The notes: generated by a model from the letters alone, not told the origin. DNA of 64,000 nucleotides from Streptomyces sp. CB01635 (GCF_002803065.1 NZ_NNBL01000034.1:16719-80718), one strand, 5' to 3'. Shown: positions 17,291 to 26,125, counted from the stretch's first letter. Made by a program: numbers and translations.

Positions 17291-19221
17291 TGACGTCGAC
17301 ATCGCAGTGGAGAAGGCGCGGCTCGGCCTGGTCGGCGGCCGCGCGCACCCCGATGGGGGCGTGCTCACTGGCGCTGTTGGTCGCGTTGGCCGCACTCGCC
17401 ATCCTGGGACCGGTGCTGTGGGGCGAGCAGGCGGCCGCGGTCGACACGAACGCGATCGGTCAAGGCCCCTCCGGGGCACACCTGTTGGGCACCGACTCGC
17501 TCGGCCGCGACATCTTCTACCGCACGCTCGTGGCCACCCGGTTCTCGGTCGAACTCGCGGTGATCGCCACGGCGGTCGGCGTCACGGTCGGTCTCCTGCT
17601 GGGTACCTTGCCGTCGGTGCTGCCGCGCCGGGCCGGCAGGCTGATCACCTCCGCCGTGGACATCGCGGTGGCGTTCCCGGGGCTGCTTCTTGCGTTGTTC
17701 TTCGCGGTCATCTTCGGCGTGGGCACCCGAGGCGCGGTCCTTGCGATCGCGTTCGCGACGGCGCCGGGCTTCGCCAGGCTGGCGCAGACCCTCGCCGCGT
17801 CGGTGGCAGGGCGGGACTACGTATCGGCGGCGCGCATCGCGGGCGTCGGCCGGCTCCGGTTGCTCGTCCGGCACGTCCTGCCCAACATCGGCGAACCGCT
17901 GATGGTGAACGCCACCATCAGCGCGGGCGGCGCACTGCTCGCGTTCGCCTCGCTCTCCTTCCTCGGCATCGGCGTCCAGGCACCCCGATACGACTGGGGG
18001 CGGCTCCTGGGCGAGGGACTGGACGGGATCTACGTGACTCCGGCGGCCGCGCTCGCTCCCGGTGCGGCAGTGGTGCTCGCCGGTCTCGCGTTCAACCTGG
18101 TGGGGGAGACCGTCGCCGCGGTGGTCGGCGTGCGCACCCCGACCGCGCGCATCCCCGCCCGGCCGGCGCCGCCCGCCCGTCCCGCCGCGGCCGAGGAACC
18201 CACGGCGAAGCCGGTGCTGTTGGTGGAGAACCTGCACGTGGCGTTCCCGCGTGCGGACGGGTGGACGGTCCCGGTGCGCGGCGTGAGTTTCACCGTGCGC
18301 GACGGTGAGGCGATCGGTGTGGTCGGGGAATCCGGATCGGGCAAGAGCCTGACCGGACTGGCGGTTTCGCGGCTGATCGAGACGCCGGGTGTCGTGACCG
18401 CGGACCGGCTTGAGTTCGCGGGGACTCCGCTCCTGACGACCCCGGAGCGGGAGTTGCGCGAGTTGCTCGGCACGTCGCTGGCGATGGTCTTCCAGGATCC
18501 GACGAGCTCGTTCAACCCGACCCGGCGGATCGGCCGCCAGCTGGCTGAGGCATCGGAGCAGCACCACGGCCTCAACAGGCGCGAAGCCTTCGCCAGAGCC
18601 GTGGACCGGTTGCGCGAGGTGCGCATTCCCGCCGCGGAACGACGTGCCCGGCAGTACCCGCACCAGTTCTCCGGCGGGATGCGGCAGCGCGCGATGATCG
18701 GCATGGGGCTGATGGGCGAGCCGAAACTGATCATCGCCGACGAGCCGACGACGGCGCTGGACGTCACCGTGCAGCGCCAGGTGCTGCGCCTCCTCGCGCG
18801 GACGAGGGAGACCGAGAACGCGGCCATCCTCCTGATCAGCCACGACATCGCGGTCGTCGCGCAGACCTGTGACCGGATGCTCGTCATGTACGCGGGCCGC
18901 GTCGTCGAGGACCTCCCCACCGCCGACCTCATGTCTGTACCGAGACATCCCTACACCCGGGCGTTGCTGGCCGCGACGCTGGAACTGGACACCGACCGCG
19001 ACGAGCCGCTGGCCGTGGTCCCCGGCCGCCCGCCCGAGCCGGACCAGGTGCCCGAGGGGTGCGCGTTCGCCGCCCGCTGCCCGGTGGCGACGGACCGGTG
19101 CCGGAGCGAGGACCCGGTCCTGGAGCGGGCCGACCGGGCACACCGGGTCGCCTGCTGGCATCCCAAAGGCGCCGTCGCGCGGGAGTCCGGCCGGGAAGCC
19201 GCCTACGGAGGTGCCGAATGA
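17290..19221 (+). CDS. Fused oligopeptide permease-ATPase (DppC-DppD in one chain)
   Basis: 643 aa. Residues 1-285 are a DppC-type permease: about six TM segments, GTDSLGRDIFYRTLVATR near the start, and an EAA loop SAARIAGVGRLRLLVRHVLP. After a Pro/Ala-rich linker (about 285-305) comes a complete peptide-type ATPase: Walker A GESGSGKS, Q-loop VFQDPTSSFNP, signature FSGGMRQR, Walker B IIADEPTTALD, the H-loop, and the C-terminal Cys cluster CAFAARCPVATDRC characteristic of Dpp/Opp ATPases. These are usually two genes; fusion fixes one permease half to one ATPase. The frame is continuous across the junction. Overlaps both neighbours by a few bases. Confidence 0.9.
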   Translation: MTSTSQWRRRGSAWSAAARTPMGACSLALLVALAALAILGPVLWGEQAAAVDTNAIGQGPSGAHLLGTDSLGRDIFYRTLVATRFSVELAVIATAVGVTVGLLLGTLPSVLPRRAGRLITSAVDIAVAFPGLLLALFFAVIFGVGTRGAVLAIAFATAPGFARLAQTLAASVAGRDYVSAARIAGVGRLRLLVRHVLPNIGEPLMVNATISAGGALLAFASLSFLGIGVQAPRYDWGRLLGEGLDGIYVTPAAALAPGAAVVLAGLAFNLVGETVAAVVGVRTPTARIPARPAPPARPAAAEEPTAKPVLLVENLHVAFPRADGWTVPVRGVSFTVRDGEAIGVVGESGSGKSLTGLAVSRLIETPGVVTADRLEFAGTPLLTTPERELRELLGTSLAMVFQDPTSSFNPTRRIGRQLAEASEQHHGLNRREAFARAVDRLREVRIPAAERRARQYPHQFSGGMRQRAMIGMGLMGEPKLIIADEPTTALDVTVQRQVLRLLARTRETENAAILLISHDIAVVAQTCDRMLVMYAGRVVEDLPTADLMSVPRHPYTRALLAATLELDTDRDEPLAVVPGRPPEPDQVPEGCAFAARCPVATDRCRSEDPVLERADRAHRVACWHPKGAVARESGREAAYGGAE

Positions 19222-20210
19222 GCGCGCTGGTGTTTGACGAGGTGAGCGTGCGCTACGGCGCCCGGCGCGGAGGCCTGACCGCAGTGGACCAGGTCAGCCT
19301 GACCGTGCCCAAGGGACAGGTGGTCGGGCTGGTCGGGGAGTCGGGATCAGGCAAGTCGACGCTGGCACGGGCCGCGGTGGGCCTTGTACCGGTCGCCGCG
19401 GGCCGCGTCATGCTCGGCGGCGTGGATGTGAAGAGCCTGCCGCGAAGGCGTCCGCTGCAGATGGTGTTCCAGGACCCGTACTCCTCGCTGGACCCGCGGA
19501 TGAGCATAGGTGAGTCGATCAGCGAGGCCCTGCCGCGCAGTGCGCACGCCGGGGCGGCAGACCGACGGGCCGAGGTGGCGAGACTGCTCGAACTGGTCAA
19601 CCTTGACCCGGACCGGGCGGGGATGATGCCGAAGCACCTGTCCGGCGGGCAGCGGCAACGTGTCGCGCTCGCCCGCGCGTTGGCCGGGCAGCCGCAGGTA
19701 CTGATCGCCGACGAGATCACGTCCGCGCTCGACGTGTCGGTGCAGGGAGCCGTGCTCAACCTGGTCCGCACACTGCAGCGGCGACTGGATCTGTCGATGC
19801 TCTTCATCTCGCACAACCTGGCCGTGGTGCGCTATCTCAGCGACGTGATCGCCGTGATGTATCTCGGCCGCATTGTGGAGATGGGCCCCGCCCAGCAAGT
19901 CCTCAACGACCCGCAACACCCCTACACGCGCGACCTGCTCGCCGCGGCCCCGTCCGTCCATACCGGCCTGTTCGACGTCTCCGGTGACGGCATCGGCGAC
20001 ACGGAACCGCCCGACCCGCACCACCCACCCACCGGTTGCCGCTACCACCCCCGCTGCCCGATCGGCCCGCTCACGCACACCGAGCGCACCCTCTGCCTCA
20101 GCTCCGACCCGGCCGACGACGCGGTGACCCGCCGGCATCGAGCGGCCTGCCACTTCTCCCCGAGCGCCAGCGAACAGCCCGCAATCCCACGAGGAGGCCT
20201 CTTGCGATGA
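19218..20210 (+). CDS. Oligopeptide ABC importer ATPase (DppF/OppF type)
   Basis: 330 aa. Walker A GESGSGKS, Q-loop VFQDPYSSLDP, signature LSGGQRQR, Walker B LIADEITSALD (Ile where Pro is usual), H-loop ISHNLAVV, and the C-terminal CRYHPRCPIG motif of peptide importers. It pairs with the ATPase half of the fused protein upstream to energise uptake in the cytoplasm. ATG 19218 overlaps the upstream stop (ATGA), and its own stop overlaps the next start in the same way. Confidence 0.92.
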   Translation: MSALVFDEVSVRYGARRGGLTAVDQVSLTVPKGQVVGLVGESGSGKSTLARAAVGLVPVAAGRVMLGGVDVKSLPRRRPLQMVFQDPYSSLDPRMSIGESISEALPRSAHAGAADRRAEVARLLELVNLDPDRAGMMPKHLSGGQRQRVALARALAGQPQVLIADEITSALDVSVQGAVLNLVRTLQRRLDLSMLFISHNLAVVRYLSDVIAVMYLGRIVEMGPAQQVLNDPQHPYTRDLLAAAPSVHTGLFDVSGDGIGDTEPPDPHHPPTGCRYHPRCPIGPLTHTERTLCLSSDPADDAVTRRHRAACHFSPSASEQPAIPRGGLLR

Positions 20211-23200
20211 CCCGACGCCTTGGCATTGATGATCTGTACGAGTTGACAGTCCCCGAGCAGCCGAGTGTTTCGCCGGACGGAAGCCGGATCGTGTACGTGC
20301 TGCGCGCCGCCGACCGTGACGGCGACCGGGACGTGCGGGCGCTCTGGCAGGTCGCCGCCGCGGGCGGCGAGGCGCGGCAGCTCACCCGGGGCACGACCGA
20401 CACAGCACCGACATGGTCGCCCGACGGCACGCGTATCGCGTTCCTGCGTGCCCGGGACTCGGCCCCGCAACTGTGGTTCCTGCCCACCGCCGGGGGCGAG
20501 GCCGAGCAGGTGACAGAACTCCCGCTGGGCGCCGGCGCACCGGTCTGGAGCCCGGACGGCAACAAGGTCGCCTTCGCGGCGCCGGTCGACCTCGCCGCGG
20601 CGGACGGCGAGGAGGCAACCGCACGCGCACGCCGGGCGCATGCCCCGGTCGTGGCGGACAGGCTGGACTTCAAAGCCGATGGCACGGGCCTGCTGCGGAC
20701 CGTGCGCAAGCACGTGCACGTCCTCGACGTGGGCACGCGGGAGATCCGGCAGGTCACGTCGGGGGACTGGAACGCGGGCGACCCCACCTGGTCGCCCGAT
20801 GGCACCCGGCTGGCGTTCCCCGGCGCATCGGAGCCCGACGCTGACCTCACGCTGCGGTCCGCCGCCTACGTCCTCGACCTGACCGAGCGCGCCGCCGAGC
20901 CGCAGCTGACGGGCTCCGGCGACGGCATAGCAGCCACGGTCACATGGACTCTTGACGGTCAGGCACTGCTGGTCGTCGGGCGGGGGGACACCGAGATCGG
21001 GCACACTAAATTGCTGCTGGTGCCGCTGGACGACGGTGACACGGTCGACCTGACGGCTGCCCTTGACCGGAACGTGATGCCGGGCGGCCCCGGCTATCCC
21101 GGCGCGGCGCCGTGCCCGACAGCGGACGGCCGGGTGCTGTTCTGCGTGCGCGAGCGCGGCTGCACCCACCTCTACTCGGTCGGTCTCGACGGCAACGCGC
21201 CCCGGCCGGTCGTGGGAGGCGCGGGGAATACCGTCGGCGACCTGGCCGTCGCGGGGGACACCGTGGCGATCCTCCTCGCCACGCCGTCCTCGTTCGGCGA
21301 GATCGCGACGGTTGACCCCGCCGACGGGACGGTCGAGGCGCGCACACACCATGGCGAGAGCGTCGCCGACGTGGAGCTGTTCGCCCGTGAGGAGCGGGAG
21401 TTCACGATCTCCGACGGCACCGTGGTCCATGGCTGGCTGGTCCGTGACCTGGCCCGTACCGGCCCTTCGCCTCTGCTACTGGACATCCACGGCGGCCCGC
21501 ACAACGCATGGAACGGCACAGCCGACGCCACCCACATCTACCACCAGGTGCTCGCCGCGCGCGGCTGGGCGGTGCTGCTGCTCAACCCACGCGGGAGCGA
21601 CGGCTACGGCGAGAAGTTCCTCACCGCGGCGCTCGGCGCGTGGGGACAGGCGGACGCGCCTGACTTCCTCGAACCACTGGATCACCTCGTCGCCGAGGGG
21701 GTCGCCGACGCCGACCGGCTGGCCGTGTCCGGCTACAGCTACGGCGGCTTCATGACCTGCTACCTGACGAGCCGCGACAACAGGTTCGCGGCTGCGGTCG
21801 CGGGCGGGGTGGTCAGCGATCTGACCAGCATGGCGGGCACCTCGGACGCAGGCCACTACATGAGCGTGCGCGAACTGGGCGGCACCCCGTGGGCCGAGGA
21901 ACAGCCGTACCCGCAGCAGTCGCCGCTCACCCACGTCGACCAGGTCCAGGTACCGACGCTCATCGTGCAAGGTGCCGATGACGTGCGCTGTCCGGTGGGG
22001 CAGGCGGAACAGTGGTTCACCGCGCTGCGCGAGCGGGGCGTTCCGGCCCGGCTGGTGCTGTACCCCGGCAGCTCGCACCTGTTCATCCTCGACGGCAGGC
22101 CGTCGCACCGGGCCGACTTCAACCGACGCGTCGTCGACTGGGTGGAGCGGCACGCAAGGCCCAAGGGAAGCGCGGCGCGGGTGCCGATCGACGCCGCGCA
22201 CTGGCAGCGGCGGCTGAGCGAACTGGCTTGCGCACATCGGGTACCCGGAGCGGCGCTCGGCATCCTGCGCATCGGCGGCGACGGCGCCGACGATCTGGTG
22301 CAGGCGAGCCACGGCGTCCTGAGCAAGAACACCCGCGTCGAGGTCACCGACGACTCGCTGTTCCAGATCGGCTCGATCACCAAGGTGTGGACGACGACCG
22401 TCGTGATGCAACTGGTCGACGAGGGGTTGCTCGACCTCGACGCGCCGATCGCGGACGTTCTGCCCGAGCTGCGACTGGCCGATCCGGACGTGGCGAGGCA
22501 GGTGACGATGCGTCATTTGCTCACCCACACAAGCGGCATCGACGGCGATGTGTTCACGGACACCGGCCGTGGCGAGGACTGCCTGGAGCGCTACGTTGAC
22601 CAGCTCGCGGGCGTCGGACAGAACCACCCGCTCGCGGCGACCTTCTCCTACTGCAACTCGGGATTCGTCCTCGCCGGCCGGGTCATCGAGAAACTTACCG
22701 GCAAGAACTGGGACATCGCGATGCGCGAGCGGTTGTTCACCCCGCTCGGCCTGAGCCACACGATCACGCTCCCCGAGGAAGCGCTGCTGTTCCGCGCGGC
22801 GGTCGGCCATCTCTCGCGCAGGGACGGCGAGCCGACGTCCGCGCCGGTCTGGGGGCTGCCGCGCTCGGTCGGTCCAGCCGGTCTGGTCGGCGCGGCGACC
22901 GCGGACGTCCTGGCGTTCGCCCGGCTGCATCTGACCGGAGGGCTGGCACCGAACGGCGAGCGAGCGCTCACGAGGGCATCGGTGGACGCGATGGCCGACA
23001 AGCAGACCGACCTGCCCGATCCGCACAGCATCGGCGACTCGTGGGGCCTGGGCTGGATACGTTTCGACTGGGACGGGCACCAAGTCGTCGGCCACGACGG
23101 CGGCACGATCGGCCAGGCGGCGTTCCTGCGGCTGCTCCCCGAGCAAGGACTTGCGGTGGTGCTGCTCACCAACGGCGGCAGTCCACGGGACCTGTACGAG

Positions 23201-23563
23201 GGGCTGTATCGGGAGATCTTCGCGGAACTGGCCGGGGTGGCCATGTCGCGTCCGCTCGAACCGGCCGCTGTGCCTCCCGCCGTGGACGCGCGGCGTCACG
23301 CCGGTGTCTACGAGCGGGCCGGGGTGCGTGCCGAGGTTCTACTGACTGGGGAAAGGCTGCGTCTGCGCCAGACCCTCACCGGTCCACTGGCCGAACTCAC
23401 GCCGGATCCGACGCAGGAGTACGACTTGGTACCGGTCTCCGACAGCCTGTTCGTCTTCCGCGCGCCGGAATCCCGGACCTGGACCCCGGTCACGTTCTAC
23501 ACGCTGCCCACCGGCGAGCCGTACGTGCACTACGGGGTGCGGGCAGCCCCGAAGGTTTCCTGA
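20207..23563 (+). CDS. Bifunctional hydrolase: S9 prolyl-oligopeptidase-family peptidase fused to class C beta-lactamase-fold serine hydrolase
   Basis: 1118 aa. Residues 1-400 are a beta-propeller with TolB-like repeats (SPDGSRIVYV, WSPDGTRIAF). Residues 400-660 are an alpha/beta hydrolase with nucleophile Ser511 (GYSYGGF), Asp592 (GADDVRCP) and His624 (GSSHLF), matching acylaminoacyl- and dipeptidyl-peptidases of family S9. From about 675 to the end is a class C beta-lactamase-fold domain with S723-I-T-K726, Y815-C-N817 and H963-D-G-G, clearly paralogous to the stand-alone enzyme at 12425. Both active sites look complete. No signal peptide. ATG 20207 is preceded by GAGGAGG (20191-20197) and overlaps the ATPase stop. 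The fusion would couple peptide trimming to a second, perhaps D-specific, hydrolysis step. Last gene of the operon. Confidence 0.9.
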   Translation: MTRRLGIDDLYELTVPEQPSVSPDGSRIVYVLRAADRDGDRDVRALWQVAAAGGEARQLTRGTTDTAPTWSPDGTRIAFLRARDSAPQLWFLPTAGGEAEQVTELPLGAGAPVWSPDGNKVAFAAPVDLAAADGEEATARARRAHAPVVADRLDFKADGTGLLRTVRKHVHVLDVGTREIRQVTSGDWNAGDPTWSPDGTRLAFPGASEPDADLTLRSAAYVLDLTERAAEPQLTGSGDGIAATVTWTLDGQALLVVGRGDTEIGHTKLLLVPLDDGDTVDLTAALDRNVMPGGPGYPGAAPCPTADGRVLFCVRERGCTHLYSVGLDGNAPRPVVGGAGNTVGDLAVAGDTVAILLATPSSFGEIATVDPADGTVEARTHHGESVADVELFAREEREFTISDGTVVHGWLVRDLARTGPSPLLLDIHGGPHNAWNGTADATHIYHQVLAARGWAVLLLNPRGSDGYGEKFLTAALGAWGQADAPDFLEPLDHLVAEGVADADRLAVSGYSYGGFMTCYLTSRDNRFAAAVAGGVVSDLTSMAGTSDAGHYMSVRELGGTPWAEEQPYPQQSPLTHVDQVQVPTLIVQGADDVRCPVGQAEQWFTALRERGVPARLVLYPGSSHLFILDGRPSHRADFNRRVVDWVERHARPKGSAARVPIDAAHWQRRLSELACAHRVPGAALGILRIGGDGADDLVQASHGVLSKNTRVEVTDDSLFQIGSITKVWTTTVVMQLVDEGLLDLDAPIADVLPELRLADPDVARQVTMRHLLTHTSGIDGDVFTDTGRGEDCLERYVDQLAGVGQNHPLAATFSYCNSGFVLAGRVIEKLTGKNWDIAMRERLFTPLGLSHTITLPEEALLFRAAVGHLSRRDGEPTSAPVWGLPRSVGPAGLVGAATADVLAFARLHLTGGLAPNGERALTRASVDAMADKQTDLPDPHSIGDSWGLGWIRFDWDGHQVVGHDGGTIGQAAFLRLLPEQGLAVVLLTNGGSPRDLYEGLYREIFAELAGVAMSRPLEPAAVPPAVDARRHAGVYERAGVRAEVLLTGERLRLRQTLTGPLAELTPDPTQEYDLVPVSDSLFVFRAPESRTWTPVTFYTLPTGEPYVHYGVRAAPKVS

Positions 23564-23691
23564 CCGGTTCGCGGCCGGCATCTCCGGCTGCGATGGGGAC
23601 GGACCCGCTCGACCAGCCGTCCGATCAACTGGTCGAACGGGCCCGCGCGTTCGGCCCGTTTCTTATGGCGTGATCATTCGTTGAACCGTGC

Positions 23692-24488
23692 ATGACGGAT
23701 CTGGTTGAGCGGTTGGTGCCGGACGAGTTGTGGGTGTTGTTCCGGCGGGTGGTGCCTCGGACGGAGGTGAAGCGTCCTCAGGGCGGTGGCCGACGGCGGG
23801 CCGGTGATCGCGAGACGCTGGCGGCCATCATCTTCGTGGCCACCTCGGGCTGCACCTGGCGGCAATTGCCGCCGGTGTTCGGGCCGGCCTGGCCCACGGT
23901 CTACCGACGCTTCGCCCAGTGGAGCCGGGAGAGGCTCTGGGCCCGGCTCCATCGGGTCATCCTCGACGAACTCGGCGCCAGAGGAGAGCTGGACTGGTCG
24001 CGGTGCGCGCTCGACTCCGTCAGCGTCCGGGCGGCAAAAGGGGGCTACTGACCGGACCGAATCCGACCGACCGCGGCAAACCAGGATCGAAAATCCACCT
24101 GCTCACCGACCGGAACGGACTGCCCCTGTCACTGGGCATCCCCGGCGCCAACATGCACGACAGTCTCGGGCTGAAGCCACTGGTGCGCGGGATTCCGCCC
24201 GTCCGCTCCCGGCGCGGGCCCCCGGCCAAGCTCCATGCCGACAAGGGCTACGACTACGACCACCTGCGCAGATGGCTCCGCAAGAGGGGCATCCGCCACC
24301 GCATCGCCCGCGAGGGCATCGAGTCGTCTACCCGGCTGGGCCGCCATCGCTGGGTCGTCGAAAGGACAGTGTCCTGGCTGGCCGGGTGCCGTCGCTTGCA
24401 CCGCCGCTACTAACGCGAGGCCGAGCACTTCCTTGCCTTCGTCGGTATAGCTGCAGCCCTCATCAACTACCGTCGACTTACTACGTAG
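23692..24488 (+). pseudogene. IS5-family transposase, two-frame type, inactivated by a nonsense change
   Basis: The first frame (ATG 23692, stop 24049-24051) gives a 119-aa N-terminal half with MTDLVERLVPDELW, ATSGCTWRQLPP and the first catalytic Asp in CALDSVSVRAAKGG. The second half continues one frame back (-1) after an A4G5 run at 24036-24044, where programmed frameshifting would occur in this IS group. It carries GSKIHLLTDRNGLPLS, ADKGYDYDHLR (second Asp) and RWVVERTVSWL (Glu). A TAA at 24411-24413 then interrupts the expected YERxAEHFLAF ending; the frame stays open afterwards to the natural stop at 24488. So the catalytic residues survive but the C-terminal 25 residues are cut off. I could not define terminal repeats. 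Confidence 0.82.
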
Positions 24489-24575
24489 ACAGGACTATGA
24501 TCTACGGCGACATCGCGTGTCGGTCACCGGCTGGGTGAGACATGGAGGTGTCGGGACTGCCTTCGGAGGCATTCC

Positions 24576-24965
24576 TTGTCAGTCGAGTTGAACCACACGA
24601 TCGTCCACGCCCGGGACAACCGGGAGTCCGCAGAATTCTTCGCGAACCTGCTCAGCCTTGAGATCACCGCCGAGTGGGGTCCGTTCATCGCGGTCGGCCT
24701 GGGCAACGGCGTCACGCTGGACTTCGCCACTATCCCCGCAGACGAGATCACTCCCCAGCACTACGCCTTCTTGATCTCCGAGGAGGAGTTCGACACGGCG
24801 TACGCGCAGATCAGACAGCGCGGCATCGAGCACTATGCCGACCCCCACCGGAAGCAGCCCGGCACGATCAACTACAACGACGGTGGCCGCGGCGTGTACT
24901 TCATGGACCCGGCGGGCCACGCCATGGAGCTCATCACCGTGCCGTACGGCGGCTGGACCTCGTAA
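24576..24965 (+). CDS. VOC-superfamily protein (glyoxalase/bleomycin-resistance/dioxygenase type)
   Basis: 129 aa. The beta-alpha-beta-beta-beta modules of the vicinal-oxygen-chelate fold are visible: ELNHTIVHARDN (first metal His), SAEFFANLLSL, the central strand around HYAFLISEEEFD (second His) and GVYFMDPAGHAMELI (metal Glu in the last strand). Members include metal-dependent lyases, dioxygenases and drug-binding proteins; no specific substrate is indicated. TTG 24576 is used because GGAGG (24565-24569) lies 6 nt upstream. It stands alone between two IS elements, with its own terminator downstream. Confidence 0.85.
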   Translation: MSVELNHTIVHARDNRESAEFFANLLSLEITAEWGPFIAVGLGNGVTLDFATIPADEITPQHYAFLISEEEFDTAYAQIRQRGIEHYADPHRKQPGTINYNDGGRGVYFMDPAGHAMELITVPYGGWTS

Positions 24966-24976
24966 CCACATGCACC

Positions 24977-25010
24977 GAGGGCCGCACCCCTAGCGCGGAG
25001 TGCGGCCCTC
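24977..25010 (+). terminator. Intrinsic terminator after the VOC gene
   Basis: Perfect 11-bp stem: GAGGGCCGCAC (24977-24987) and GTGCGGCCCTC (25000-25010), 12-nt loop, 11 bp after the stop codon. No T-tract, as is usual in Streptomyces. Confidence 0.85.
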
Positions 25011-25108
25011 AACCGCTGCTTGTGCCCCATGTGATCGCAGCCGGCGCCCTGCGATACCAGCTCCGCCGCCTGGCGGGCGCCATTAGCACCAAAGGAAACG
25101 GCGTCTTA

Positions 25109-25134
25109 CGAGTCGGTGCGTGATAGCGGGTGGG
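25109..25134 (+). repeat. IS terminal inverted repeat, left
   Basis: 26 bp; the inner 14 bp TGATAGCGGGTGGG are identical to the right end. Immediately outside is TTA (target duplication). Confidence 0.88.
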
Positions 25135-25158
25135 GCGTGTTTTGCCTGCTCGCGGTGT

Positions 25159-26115
25159 TTATCTCGGGGTGATGCTGCGGTCGGAGACGAGGGTGGCGAT
25201 GGCTTGGTAGGTGTCGGGGAGGCGGTCGCGGCGGTGGGTCCAGCGTTGCAGTTGTTTCCAGCGTTTGTGGTCAGCGAGGGCGTGTTCGACGGTGATGCGT
25301 TGTGAGGAGTGCTCGTGCCGTTGGCGTTCGTTGTGCTCGAGGAAGGGGAGCGTCGCGCCTGGTCGTAGCTCGCGGGGCTGGGTCAGGGCTTTGCCTCGGT
25401 GGTCTCTGCTCAGGCCGAGGTATCCGTCGTCGAGGAGGACCTGTACCCGGTCGAAGGCATCGAAGCATCTGCCGATGCCAGCCAGACGAGCGGCAGTGGC
25501 GTCGTGCATGCGCCCGGGCCGCAGGGCGTCGGTCCATAGAGTGCGGCCCTGGTGGTCGGCGATGACGGTGGCCTTCATGGTGTTCTGCTTCTTCTTGCCC
25601 GACACGAACGCTCGCCGTCCTCCCCGGCCCGCGGTGGGCCGGCGGACCTGGATCTCGGTGGCGTCCATCCGCAGCCGGACACCTTCGGTCTGGGCGTAGG
25701 CAAACACATCGTCCATCGTGCGCAGCCGCACACCGGGACGGTCCGCTACGGCGAACCCTCGCCCAGCCAGCAGCTGGCGCACCTCACCCACCGCCCTGGT
25801 CACGGTGGAGCGGTCCACCCCGTACAGCAGGGCCAGCACGGCATGCGGCAGGTCATGCCGCAGATGGATGAGCGTGGCCACCAACCGGTCCACGAACACC
25901 AGCTGATGCCGGGCACCGGCTCCCGGAGCACGCTTCCTCGCCCCGCCCCGCGTCTGGTATCGACGCCCCTCGACCCCGACTACCCATGGCCTGGCCAACT
26001 CCACAACCAGCTGCGACAGATGAGTGCTGGAGATCCCCGTGAATAACGGATTGCCAGTACCGAACGATCCACCATGCCTTTCACCAGCAGAGCATGCCCA
26101 CCCGCTATCATGCAC
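25159..26115 (-). CDS. DDE transposase of the 1,014-bp IS (DDE_Tnp_4 type)
   Basis: 318 aa if GTG 26115 is the start; TTG 26118 is equally possible, and no clear ribosome-binding site is visible because the frame opens within the terminal repeat. Domains: an N-terminal HTH region (VLALLYGVDRSTVTRAVGEV), then the nuclease with D (LRMDATEIQVRRP), D (VLLDDGYLGL) and E (ITVEHALADHKRW). The SGKKKQNTMKATV strand is typical of this group. No stop or frameshift is seen, so it is probably functional. The open frame continues upstream out of the element to 26388, which is accidental or the remains of an interrupted small gene. Confidence 0.85.
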   Translation of the reverse strand: MHDSGWACSAGERHGGSFGTGNPLFTGISSTHLSQLVVELARPWVVGVEGRRYQTRGGARKRAPGAGARHQLVFVDRLVATLIHLRHDLPHAVLALLYGVDRSTVTRAVGEVRQLLAGRGFAVADRPGVRLRTMDDVFAYAQTEGVRLRMDATEIQVRRPTAGRGGRRAFVSGKKKQNTMKATVIADHQGRTLWTDALRPGRMHDATAARLAGIGRCFDAFDRVQVLLDDGYLGLSRDHRGKALTQPRELRPGATLPFLEHNERQRHEHSSQRITVEHALADHKRWKQLQRWTHRRDRLPDTYQAIATLVSDRSITPR

Positions 26116-26122
26116 CAACTCG
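26097..26122 (-). repeat. IS terminal inverted repeat, right
   Basis: Inverted copy of the left end with two mismatches; followed by TTA at 26123-26125. The transposase reading frame begins inside this repeat. Confidence 0.88.
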
Positions 26123-26125
26123 TTA

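Larger units (their letters stand above)
25109..26122 (-). mobile_element. Intact-looking IS5-superfamily element (IS1031/ISL2-like), 1,014 bp
   Basis: Ends are 26-bp inverted repeats with two mismatches (25109-25134 and 26097-26122), starting CGAGT. The three bases TTA occur on both sides (25106-25108 and 26123-26125), matching the TNA-type 3-bp target duplication of the IS1031/ISL2 subgroup. One transposase gene with a full DDE triad fills the element. Everything points to a recent and possibly still mobile insertion. Confidence 0.88.

Noticed and set aside
3518..23563. Non-ribosomal peptide or other antibiotic biosynthesis cluster
   Set aside because: No synthetases, carrier domains or tailoring enzymes; all enzymes are hydrolases, racemase, acyltransferase and importers.
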